Assembly (NCBI RefSeq): GCF_910592395.1
Contig: NC_088313.1
Coordinates: forward strand, 64,501 to 128,500
Source of the DNA: Lineus longissimus
Taxonomy: Eukaryota > Nemertea > Pilidiophora > Heteronemertea > Lineidae
DNA: 64,000 nt
Direction: 5' to 3'
Shown here: positions 1-12,200 of the stretch, piece by piece
Position numbering within the stretch: position 1 is the first letter of the stretch
How the letters are laid out: every line of letters begins with the position of its first letter
The notes under the pieces: model-generated
Seen by the model: the letters and a program-made list of their open reading frames with translations, nothing else
What the model was told of the DNA's origin: nothing
Database searches by the model: none
Position numbers and translations under genes: made by a program

Positions 1-3000
1 TGCAGTCAGCCTCTTTTGCAAATCTCATCAAACAAATGCTTAAAATTTTATCAAATTATCAAGTCGCCACAACAGCATATCCCCCAAAACATACCAGTAC
101 CTTTCAGAGAACAGAGGCATTGCGTACCTGAACCACATTTGGGTTTGATAGGCCTGGGCACTTGGTGGATGTCAACTCGTGATATGGGCTGATCAAGCAT
201 GCAGGACCACACCCACTCAACTTGACCTCTCACCATCCACGGCACACTTGTCACACCAGCCTGCTCAAGGCCTACAACCGGCACCATAGGTGCCAAACAG
301 CAGACCAGATAGTTAACCTTACGTTTTTCACCACTACCTCAGGACAGGCCAGGCGGTTAACCTCTGGTGCCACACTGCTGTCAAAGGGCAGCCAGGTGGT
401 TCTGCCTATGGCGCCACACTGTTCCCTCATAGCAGGCCAAGCGGTGAGCTATTGGTGCAACAGCGCGTCTAGAGGGCAGGCAAGGTGGCTACACATGGTG
501 CCACTGTGCAACGCCGGCCAACCTTGGGTGCCACATATTGCCTTCAGTTAATGTCAGCGATCACAAAAACAAACTTGAAGTTGCTGATCAGCTGAAGTGG
601 GAAGGGTAGACAGGGAGGTGGGCTTGACAAGGTTCTAGCCAGCATATTTTGACTTTTCAAGTGACAATGTTCTCACAACAAGGAAAGCTATTTTCAATGC
701 TGGTGTGACATTGGTGCAGAAATAGCGCGGCTAGAACCCTGTTTATCATAAAATCATTCATGAACTATAAGAACTGGAAACTGGCCACATCGCCACAACA
801 TAAGACTGCAATCCTTATTCATCAATAAACATTAGCAGAGCCCATGACCTTTGGGTCTTTGGCATAGGTCGGCCCTCTTTCTCAGGGGTGCCCGATAAGT
901 CTTAAGGCTCCTATAACTGCCCCTGATGAAAATATACCTGGAATGGCCATGTTTGATGTGGGCATCAGTGGGCACCTCCTACATCATACTTCTCCAAAAG
1001 ACAACTCAGCATGGCAGTTCATTTCCTACACAGACACTTTCTGCTTTTGCCACAGTACCTCATTTTGTATATTTGTACAGTACCAAGGTAGATGTAATGT
1101 CACCTAACAGCATGCTAAAATAGACCTTTTGGAGAAGAATGCAATGTAAGAATACAGGCTCAGCCACCTGAGGTAAGGCTTATGGAAGACTGGAACCCCC
1201 AAATCAACATGCTACGCCCATCTATCAAAAAAGTAGGTTAGTTTCATTCTTGAATCAAAATCTACCATTTTGGTTAGTAATAATGGTAACCAAGGCCTGC
1301 TCCAGGGTGAGGTATTGTTCACACCACTGAAACAATCCTGCCGTGGTCAACTGCAACCAGTGGAACACAAAAATCACCAAGATATCAAACTGCTTGCAAA
1401 AAATGGATTAAAACAGCCTTGCACAAAATCTCATCTTGTAATCTGGTTTTAAAACTAAAGGGCAGCTCACACGGGAGATAAGAGATCGTGCAATCATTGA
1501 ATGAGGCCAGCAACATTTTCTTTGTTTTAAAAAAAAAGAGTGTTGCCAGTGAAAAAAACAACTGAGGTGACAGATTAGAAAACAGGAAATTCAAGTTGGT
1601 GCAACGATCGCTACATACATGAACCAAATTGATCTCCTGTATGTTCTACCCGGAGAAAAACAATGGACCAATATCATCAAGCTGTTTCTCACATTCTCAC
1701 AGTCTCGGCTAAATTCTGAAATAGAAATGGTTTGCAGGAACGGAAGGATTTGTCCTGAAAAGGGACTTTGATTTGTTTCTAGAATGAATGCACGGTGAAG
1801 AGACTGCATGCAAGAATGATGCGAGGGGGGAAGATGGGGAGCATTCAAAGAGCATGAATCAACAACATCAATAGACAGTATGTAAACTACACCAGAAAAG
1901 TTGCATTACACCGTCATCGTATCAAGAATTTAAGTCAAGCTTTTACGTTTTCAAATAAACAGCAACTCTCATAAAAACTCCAGCACACAACTGACCAAAT
2001 GAATGAAGGCCAGGTTACTGGAAACTACACATTTAAAGCACGTGGTTGATTTAAACAGCAACTTGTGCCACATCGATCAAAACTTCATTAAAGTTGGAAA
2101 ATCACTTATTTGTCACTTCAGTTGGACAGTTGCCCTTAACTTTAGTTTTCACTCCCTTAGTTGAACACAATTATCGTGTGTAGAGCAGCTACTTTAAGCT
2201 CTAATCATTTTGAGGCTCACAAAAAACCTCACGCCTGTGCATACAACAAACTATAGAACTTTATCTGACTTCAACTTTCAAGTGGTTATTTATGCCAGAC
2301 AACCAGTGTTTATTTTTTCGTCAATCAATGAGAAAAACAACAGCTCTGTGGCATCAAATAAAAAACTGACTGTGTGGGGTTCTGACTGTGTGCGAACAAA
2401 TCCAACCCCAAAATGAAATAGGCCTACCGGTCGCCATGCATGCAGTAGACTACACAATCACATCATAGGTTTTTCAATGTTAAAACTTATTCATCGCCAT
2501 ATCAATGAGACTGAGGGAGTGATTTGTTTCTTGTGTTGTGGTCTTGGAACTTTTACTGCATATTAACCTACATTTCCTTTGAAAATCCACTGCCATTGGT
2601 CAAAAGCTATGATGAGATGATAGAAGCAAACTGGTTCCATGAACCTCATATAGCTGAACACACCGTACATGTACAATATCACCATTGTGGACAATAATGA
2701 GTTGAGTCTATTCAAACCTGGCTGGGATAATTAGCCAGCACCTGGGGGCAGCAGGCAAGCTTTTTGTTAATGAAATCAGGGCACAAAAGGTGCATTCAAG
2801 TCAAAGGGCTGCAGTAAAGGTCACAGTGAGCTCACCTCTTGTACATTATTGGAGTGAGTCCAACTCCTCATCGCCACGGAGACAAAGTAGCAGACTTGTT
2901 ATCACTCCAAGCTCCTCAACACAAGCTACTAACAACATGGCAGTTGTTGCCGGTGTGAAGGGAAATTAAGTCCCACCCAGAAACATTCCTACCTACAAGT

Positions 3001-3671
3001 TTTATTCAATGATCTATCTCGGATTCATGGCAAGAGAGAACAATACTTTTTAGATACAATAGACTCTTATTCTCTGGACTACAAAAAGTGATGTCTACTC
3101 TATAGTAGCTGTCGCATATCAGCCACAGCCAACCGACCTTTTCGAAGAAGACATACAAATTTAGCAGGATCACTCTGGACACTGTGACTATAGACACTAA
3201 GACAGTCATGTAGACACTATAACCTCAAGCATTCGTCACAGAAGATCCCTACAAAGAGTAGGCCTACCACCACTAGCACGGACCAGGCAGGTTTGTACAA
3301 ACTACAATCCCGATAGGACAACTCAACTTACTCTCCGCCATCCCCCCCCCCCCCCGGCCCCAGTCAGTGAGTGCTGACCATATCATGATATCAGTGTTCC
3401 ACCACACTCTATGTACACTCAAGACCAGCCCAAACCCCAACATTACACCTCATGTATTATATGCCCCTCTCCATACATTCATTGTGAATCATTTTGCGGC
3501 GTGCAAGGCAAATGCCAATGTATACACTTGCAACAATGTATCACCATTACACTATGCACGGCGCTAATGTATTCACACGCTGTCCGTCGAGAGACCAGTC
3601 AAAACCCACACAGAAACGTTCCTCACAGTCACATTTAGATGAATATTATCACATATAATAATGGTACCTAC
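1..3671. other. Mostly non-coding stretch, probable first intron of a minus-strand gene
   Basis: I find no convincing exon here on either strand. If the short exon at 3672-3720 is real, this is its downstream intron and the gene continues beyond the left edge. The stretch holds a degenerate tandem repeat near 270-545 and a run of 14 C at about 3341-3354; the rest is unremarkable AT-rich sequence. Short open frames are present but lack family resemblance or splice context. Confidence 0.5.
270..545. repeat. Degenerate tandem repeat, unit about 45-50 bp, 4-5 copies
   Basis: Copies begin with a variant of GGTGCCACACTG and contain a GGCAGCCAGGTGG-like core, at roughly 45-50 bp spacing. Copies differ at many positions, so the array is old compared with the near-perfect arrays elsewhere in the window. 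Confidence 0.45.
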
Positions 3672-3720
3672 CTTCAGGGACATTTGGCTCATCCTTAGGA
3701 GCTGGAAAATAGGGATCCAT
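3672..3720 (-). CDS. Putative first coding exon of an unidentified minus-strand gene
   Basis: On the minus strand an ATG at 3720-3718 opens 16 codons (MDPYFPAPKDEPNVPE) and one extra base, followed by a good donor (GAAG then GTAGGT). I do not recognise the protein. A proline- and acid-rich start, a favourable A at -3 and G at +4, and the clean donor support a real first exon. It lies downstream of ENO4 on the same strand, with the rest of the gene to the left of or beyond the window. It could also be a chance ORF; no second exon was found in 1-3671. Confidence 0.35.
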
Positions 3721-3857
3721 TGCTTAAATATGCTTCAGAGAGCATCAAATCATCCCGCACGTCGACCGAAACCCTACTTTCAATGTTCATTGACAATAGA
3801 ACCATTACTATGTAATGAGCGCCATCTACAGTTAATATAATGAAACTGTAATTCCAT

Positions 3858-4050
3858 AGACTCTTTCACCAGTCTCCTCCATTCACTCATTACAGAGACT
3901 GGTACTTGACGGCAATTCACTCGTCATGAACTCGATTTGGGGGCGTAAGCTTCCGGTGTCCGGTCACGTGTTTTAGTGTTTTTCTGTTGGATGGATAGCT
4001 CGATCCAAGTGAATAATTTACAATACCAGAGTGCTCGGTATGCCTGGAGT
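3858..4050 (+). mobile_element. Dispersed short repeat, copy 1 (SINE-like or MITE-like)
   Basis: About 190 bp here match, in inverted orientation, the stretch at 31835-32018. Shared blocks include CACCAGTCTCCTCCATTCAC, GAGACTGGTACTTGACGGC and CCGGTGTCCGGTCAC. Similarity is high over the central 115 bp and weaker outside. I see no clear tRNA A/B boxes or terminal repeats, so the class is open. It sits about 140 bp upstream of the putative first exon at 3720. Confidence 0.75.
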
Positions 4051-6294
4051 GTACTGCTACTGGTGGCCTATGCAGCACAGAGGTTCTTCAATCTCGAGTG
4101 ATTACCATGGATACAGATGCGCCTACTCTATCCCTATTGCTACTTGTTCAAATGTAAATGTCCGATGTATTTTGTGAAGGGATAGCTCTGACGATTATTT
4201 GAGGAAAATACCAGCTTCTCTTGTGCACTTATAGTATACCTATGCATGACTGTATGTCTAGACGACGTTGAAACTTGACCAGATGTATTCTACAAGAGAC
4301 AAGCTATTCAGAAATGAATAGGTTTGTGTGAGAGTAAGGTACTGCCAAGTCTACAGCCGCTGGAACAGGGGTATGCATGAAATGACGTCGCGTCGTTTTT
4401 GGAGTCAGGTAGGCCTGGCCTCCGCACCGGCCGGTAAGACCAGAGTAAATCCGTTTGACCCAAACTCGCACAGTGCCGAAATTAAAATTCAATTTCAGAC
4501 ACTGGAATTGGTAAAATTCCGCCATCTTGGATATCGGCATCCTGAGATTCAGGTGTTTTCAACACTGCGTCACCACCACTTCAAACTCCAAAGTCTTATC
4601 CAGGCCTAGTAAGTGCCACCTTCTTTCATAAAATGGCTTGTTTTATAAATAAATAACAAAATATGATCTTTGTAAATAAAACCCGAGATGTTCTGGTGTG
4701 TTTTTACGTGAATTTATTGCAAACTATCAATGCAGCGTAGTGCAGCCATCGTGTTCTCGGGCGTAGTGGTGATGCGATAGCCTCTTTGCAATTGTAAAGA
4801 TTCTTTACATTTCCACATGCGCGGTACTGCTTTTCAAGATGGTGGCAATTTAGCAGTGCTAGAGCCGTTGTTTAGGAACGACATCAGCGCCTCTAGTGTC
4901 AAGATTGCCGTTTGACCCTCATCCTCGTTTTGTCACTGACAGGTGCTGCCATCTGAGCTAAGAATATTGAACTATAGACACTTACCTGTAATCAAAACTA
5001 TGGGTAATGTATGGGCAAATGTAGGCAAATACATGGGTACCCATTTAATAGTTACATGTGGTTCACCTTTGACCAAAAAGTGTAAGGATATGGTTTTCAC
5101 CAACAGCCATCCCACCAACTATAAGGAAGTTTCTAGAACTTCTAAGAAACTCTGGATTGGTACCTGTTAGCCACAGCTTTAGGAATGGTGTGTGGCCTAC
5201 TCATACTGTGGGTGTTTTGAGCCTCAAGGCTGATCAACTAGAGGGAGAGAGTCTTGCTCAGGAAGTTACCCTTTTAGCTTTTTAGTTTTCCTTAAGGGTT
5301 TGCCTTTGTGCGAATATGTGCATGTATGTAAAAATGCTCAAGAATATGCTTGTTGAATAAATATACCATATCCAGAAAGAATCAAGCCTGAATTTTCTAC
5401 TCCTTGGCTACAAGGCCTTGGCTATACAAGGCTGCCAGCCATATAACTCCTTTGGTAACAAGTCCCTTTCTCTGAAACTGCCAGGTGAAGGCAAATATAT
5501 CAGGATAGCAGAAAGTATCGCAGTCGCTGAAGATATGGTTACATGGTTGTTTGCGAGACATTTGGAGGGGATGGCGCTTTGATTGAACTCGTTTACACAG
5601 TGGAAAGGCACCCTATATATATCCGTATGTTTCGTTTTAATATTCTTTCAACCAGCTGTCTCAAACACGCATCATTCGCAGTGTGCCATTTCAACACCAA
5701 TACCTTCATCATACTCATACGACCATCAGAAGCCCCTCCCAGAAAGCATGATACCTCCCAACTCTGGTGCCTCAGAGTCCATTATCTTTTTCATATCACT
5801 CAAGTCGAAATCACCAAGCAGGACTTAGTATGCAGAATGCAGATTTTTTAAATTCTGAAATCACTTTACAGGGTAAATGACGGGAACTATTTACATATTT
5901 ACAAAGTTTACTATCCATTACAATACACCATGCTCACTGGACGGAATACAATACTAGAGTGAATTCTTTGTCATCACTTGGCATACCTATGAGATTAAGT
6001 TTGTGCAAGATGCCAGTCTCCAGTCATCAGAGAATGTCGGGCTACTGGTCCCAAAGAAAAATCTGCTGATCTATGGTGGCCGGGCATTTTCGTTGGAAGG
6101 TACAGAGTTATGGAATGAGCTACCAATGGGACGAGAACCTCTAAATGGTAGGCCAGACCAGTCTTCTCATTCTAATTGGTTAGATGGCCTGGCTAAGCCA
6201 GCAGTGCAGGTACACAGTTCCACTCGCATGAAGGCTACCTTTGCAGGCAGTCATGGGTCTTCCACCAAACACAACTCCCTGAATGGTTCCACGT
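4051..6294. other. Intergenic stretch downstream of ENO4
   Basis: This region lies between the ENO4 stop codon and the dispersed repeat. It should contain the ENO4 3' UTR at its right side. It has GCCATCTTG and AAGATGGTGG motifs near 4520 and 4838 (YY1-like, unverified) and plus-strand AATAAA hexamers near 4648 and 5356. No open frame here resembles a known family. Confidence 0.5.
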
Positions 6295-9200
6295 TTATGA
6301 TTTGTCCTCTGGTTTCCGCTCGTCAGTTGCTCCCTCTGACACCTGGTCATCTTCAGACGGCGGTGCTGGAAGTTCCAGCTTTGGGAACGTCTGTACTCCC
6401 CATTGATCAAGTTGATCCGCCTCTAATAAACATTCCTCGATCTCAACAAGGCGATTCAGTTTGTTCACTCTCTCTCCACGGCAGGGTGCTCCCATTTTAA
6501 GAAATTTTGCGCCGAGACCAACAGCCTGAAGAAAAGATAAACATTTATTGCAACTTTCAAAAATTTTTATTCATAAAGTTTGTTTTTGCTGATCAAGGGC
6601 AACAGAAAATGCACATATAATTAACTACGGTTCCAGCGCAAGCTTCTCAGTAGTCAGAATTTGAATCAATAAGACAAGGATTTAAAAGCTGCTGAATGAT
6701 GAGAATACAAGTAATAAGCGTTTCAAATCTTTGTAATATACTTGTTTTGGACAAAGGAATACTTGTTTGAGACCATCTGTCAGATGAAGATGACATGATT
6801 AAAACAGTGTATATCGTGTGTATATGTCAGTTTTTACAGACATTTTTATTTGAATGGTTTACTTACGAGATCAGTCAAGAACATATCGGGGCTTTCGCCG
6901 AGGCTGCTCGCAAGGATCACTTCATTCTGTGCTTCTGGAAACAAGATGTTACAAATCAATAAGCTGTAACATTGTCCTACATATCGTTTTGAACCACAGA
7001 ATGCGTAGAACAGGTCATCTTTCTCACTTGGAACGTTGGCTTGCCCTGGCGATGGGCACAAGACACAGGAAAACCCAATGTTATACCTCACATGGCAATC
7101 AAAACCTTGGCTTGCCCGGACAATGGGCTCACGACACAGGAAAACCCAATGTTATACCTCACATGGCAATCAAAACCTTGGCTTGCCCGGACAATGGGCA
7201 CAAGCCACAGGGAATTCCAATGTTATACCTCACATGGCAATCAACATCAAATGTCCAGTCTAAAATCGCAAGTGAAGAGTTCCTCAACTATTGAGACTTC
7301 AGGTCTGCCCATCATTTGATGAGGAAAGAACTGATGCATTAGGCACAATGAATCCTGGGACTAAAATCTCTAAAATACCATTGGTTGATTCCAACAATGC
7401 ATTTACAGATCAAAATCCAATGATTCAGAGTTGCTGAGCTTTATGCCGAGTGTGGCATACAACGCTTTGAAAATGTAACTTACCTTGCATTTTCTTTGTA
7501 AGTTCAATAAGATGTGAGACGGACGTCATGGACTCCATTCTCACAATGATTGCACTTGTCTGGAAGTCGACTGGCAACTCGTCATCCTTCAACAAGCCCG
7601 GCCGATGGAATACGTAGTCACCAATGATGAGACAGCGCTCCGACACCTTCTCACAGATCTTCATCCATTGTTCCTTATCCTTTAAACGAGAGAGAATTGA
7701 TTGCTTTCTACAGGGTGACACAAAAATCATCAAAATCATTAAAGCAGAATCATAACAGCAGGTGATACAAGGATTGGCCTAGCTTTTTCTAGTCTGGACA
7801 TATCACAGGAAGTCAAGGAGTGTTTTCATAGCACAGGAAATCCAGGTGTGGTTTCACATCACAGGAATTCCAGGAGTGTTTTCACAGCAGAGATAACCCA
7901 GCAGTGGTTTCACAGTACAAGTATAGATCGTTGCACTTGATTGGGGATAATGTTTACGAAGATGTCGCGTCACGTCACATTACATTACAGTAATGTCAAA
8001 CCGTCGGAGCTGCAATGCATGGTGACGTGACGACGGCCAACACTATGTAAACGTTGTTCCCAATCAAGTGCATGAATCTATAGTTCAGGTGTGTTTTCAC
8101 AACACAGGTAGAAGCAATGAACTGTCCTGGTACGGTCCCCAAACAACACCAGACAAACATTTTACAAGTGTTCAACTGACCTGTTTTCTGATTGGATCAA
8201 TGATACCAATAACGGAGGGATATCTGTTGAGAATCTCCACCCAGAAGTCGACCATGTCATCTGCCATCTTTTGCTGACCAGTAACAGGCTCATATTTGCC
8301 CTTCTCCTGCAAGATAAATAAACAGTATGCATTATATTAACTGTCATCACACCACTAACTATCATATGGTAATGCTTCAGAGCCATGCATCAGTCAGGGA
8401 GAGGTGCATGGCATGAGCTTTCACAAAGTCTGCTGCATGGCTCCAGTGGATATAACCTCATCAAAACACACCAATACGACCCTAGCCTGTACAAGCTGCG
8501 TGTAGGAAGATGTCATGCTTATCCTTGAAGGATGACATGAGGGGCCTACACCAATACGACCCTAGCCTGTACAAGCTGCGTGTAGGAAGATGTCATGCTT
8601 ATCCTTGAAGGCTGACATGAGGGGCCTACACCAATACGACCCTAGCCTGTACAAGCTGCGTGTAGGAAGATGTCATGCCTATCCTTGAAGGATGACATGA
8701 GGGGCCTACACCAATACGACCCTAGCCTGTACAAGCTGCGAGTAGGAAGATGTCATGCTTATCCTTGAAGGATGACATGAGGGGCCTTTCTTACCCTTGA
8801 ACAAGTTTACTGAGGAGAAGACCCAAATTCACAATGTTTGGTTTACATTCAAACAAACGACAGAGAAGCTGAGAGAAGGCGAGAGTTTAAATGAAGCCAA
8901 CCAATACTGTCCCAAAGTGTTCTAGGCCGACTGTTCTAACTGGTTTAGTCCTAAAGCTACTATTGTAAATAATGAAGGAGACAATGCTTAGTTGATCTGA
9001 CACTGGCATTCAAACCCAAAGCTGATTGAGCAAGTGGTATGTGGGTCTGACACTGGCATTCAAACCCAAAGCTGATTGAGCAAGTGGTATGTGGGTCTGA
9101 CACTGGCATTCAAACCCAAAGCTGATTGAGCAAGTGGTATGTGGGTCTGACACTGGCATTCAAACCCAATGCTGATTGAGCAAGTGGTATGTGGGTCTGA

Positions 9201-12200
9201 CACTGGCATTCAAACCCAAAGCTGATTGAGCAAGTGGTATGTGGGTCTGACACTGGCATTCAAACCCAATGCTGATTGAGCAAGTGGTATGTGGGTCTGA
9301 CACTGGCATTCAAACCCAAAGCTGATTGAGCAAGTGGTATGTGGGTCTGACACTGGCATTCAAACCCAAAGCTGATTGAGCAAGTGGTATGTGGGTCTGA
9401 CACTGGCATTCAAACCCAAAGCTGATTGAGCAAGTGGTATGTGGGTCTGACACTGGCATTCAAACCCAAAGCTGATTGAGCAAGTGGTATGTGGGTCTGA
9501 CACTGGCATTCAAACCCAAAGCTGATTGAGCAAGTGGTATGTGGGTCTGACATGTAGTAACAGGTGAGAGGCAAGACTTACGTAATCGAATATTTCGTGG
9601 CCAGCTAGGTTGAGGACAATGTTGAACTCGCCGTCAATAAAGTTGAGCTCTCGCCAGGCATCTTGGATAAGATCCATACCCTGCTCTGGGCGGTCGAACG
9701 TGGGGCAAATAGCACCACTGTCACTCACATTCCGCAATCCAGCCTGCAAAGATGAGTGTTAGAAAAATTTATAATTATAACTATAATTATTATTTCATTT
9801 ATTTATTTATCAAAACCTCCTGATAAGGAGAATAGAGGATTTACATTTACATTCATTGCTGATAAAACATTTACAATCATATTTACATTAGCTCAGTTTG
9901 TACACTGATCCATCTCATGTTAATAACAACACCTACACACTATACAATAAGAGTATAATAAGAGTGACAAGAACAGTTACATCAGGGTGCCAATAAGGCA
10001 ATTAAGCTTATGATCTATTTCAAGGTACCTGAGCACTTCTATTGGACTATACCACTTTGGGACAGTCAAGGGGAACAGGTGGTCATTATGAAATAGACCG
10101 AGGGAAACATTTCATTAAAACTTCATTTGAGTTCATTCATAAACTTCACTGCTTCCACCCTCAGAAGAAGTAGTAGAGCCCATGAACTGGGTAAACTTGT
10201 CAATAGCACTCATAATGAGAGATTAGCCACGGACAGTTGGCTTATGTCATAATTGACTCGGCTGAATAAATTAAGGACAGAATTTTGAGGCAAAACTGCC
10301 AAATCAATGATGTTTTCAGGACATTTTTGGGCTCTTTCCAAATGTTAGATAATGTTTTCACTATTTTCACTTCTTGTGGAAACTCTTGAAATGCAAAACC
10401 CCCACTATTTACCTTTCTTTTTGTGGTTTGAAGCAAGACAAAAGAAATTAATTAGGCCAATTTCAATTCATTTTTTCACCATTATGAATGTTTTGGGCCA
10501 AGGTGTCAGCCATGCAAGTTGCATAACCAACAATTCTTTTGCGTCACCTCTGAATTGTGTAAATCTGCATTAGTGTTTTATGATGAACAGAAGGAGAGTC
10601 TCTGTGTGCGACACGAAGTAATCACATTGTACAAATGTCTCTTTGTGATAATGCCACTACAGAAATCATAAGTTGATGAAACAAAATGTGGTGTTGAGGT
10701 CACATGGAAAACAAATGAAAACTGACATCTATTCTGAACCACGCCAAATGTCTCGTAAAAACATAAGATAACGCCACATCACTCTCATCACCATCTTCTC
10801 GCGATCGGCCGTTCTCAACGGTTTTCCATTCTGTGGCTGGCAGCGAATTAGAAAACACATCAAGTCATGAACCGCCAAGGTCATTGTTTTGTGAAAAGAT
10901 GACCTCATCTTCTCTACTTCCATCAAAGAGATGACTCTCAATCCGGACATCTCATCGTGTTTTTACCGCACAACAACATCTCATTGACCAGCTTTACCAT
11001 ATCATAGCAATCCTATGTATTGTCAAATGAGCCATTTTTAGAATGTGAGCGTGGCTTGTTGTTATAACTTACCCCCGCCTTGGCTGAGAGGTTCTTCTGT
11101 ACCGTGTTGTAGATATTCCTGATATTCTTCACACTCTGAAACGGACAAATGATCAGGGCATTGAAGGGTGGTTGAAGTGCATGACTCACCATCAGAAAGG
11201 GGCTGGGTGCTAAAGTAAAAAGTAGGAAAATAATGTGAATTTTACGGTAAAATTACGCATTGATATTACTGAGATACCAAAGATTTCACATTTCCTGTGG
11301 TTAGATGGACACTTTAGTTCTTTACCCAAGTTATATTCAAGAACAGAGTCAAAATTGGTAATTAGTAACTTCAAAATCTGACAATTCTGCCACAAATCAA
11401 CTGAAGGCCTTTATTCAGTCAGCCAAGACTAGTGACATAATCTAAATTGCTTATAGTAGCTGTTATGATGGCCATTATGAGGTGTTTTGAGCAGCTTAAC
11501 AACAACAGATCTAATCCATTTCTTACATCAACCCCCGGCATTGTTGTCCAACTGTCATGAATGGGGGATTACTCTTTCCTAATGAACCACTTCCCCCTCT
11601 GACTTCATGAAACTGATCTGCCCGAGCACACTGTTCATGGGAGTAATTGTCACAATTGACTGATTATAATTCAAGCAGTCTAGTTTTGGACAGGTCTTTT
11701 GACTTCATGGAATTATGCGTAAAACCGATGCCAATAAACTAAATTGGCATCCAAAATAAACAAACAGAGAAGAAGAAGTCTTCATCTCCGATGTGAGACA
11801 GGTAGAGGAGCTCCTCGCTTCCTTGTATCAGATTCAAGCAGCACAGATATGAGGAGGGGAGAAGGGAACCTTTTGGGATCAGCCAGCATCTTTCTGACAG
11901 ACAGTGGCGTTTTCACAGGACTCAGAATAGACATCACCCTTTTCTCCTCATATGAGCCAGAGTAGGAAGTGGGTGTCACTGCTTGAGCTGCACCAGGGCA
12001 GAGTGGCCATGGGTGTCACTGCTTGAGCTGCACCTGGGCAGAGTGGCCATGGGTGTCACTGCTTGAGCTGCACCTGGGCAGAGTGGCCATGGGTGTCACT
12101 GCTTGAGCTGCACCTTGGCAGAGTGGCCATGGGTGTCACTGCTTGAGCTGCACCTCGGCAGAGTGGCCATGGGTGTCACTGCTTGAGCTGCACCTGGGCA

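Noticed and set aside
6003-6500. 165-codon plus-strand frame
   Set aside because: It lies opposite the last ENO4 exon, which has clear homology, and has no family resemblance of its own.
9001-9550. Regular repeats reminiscent of a CRISPR array
   Set aside because: There are no unique spacers; the whole 50-bp unit repeats. The surrounding sequence is animal genomic DNA.
10729-10950. 73-codon minus-strand frame in ENO4 intron 7 that looks protein-like
   Set aside because: No recognised family and no acceptor/donor pair that would fit the ENO4 frame. ENO4 exons 7 and 8 join properly without it.
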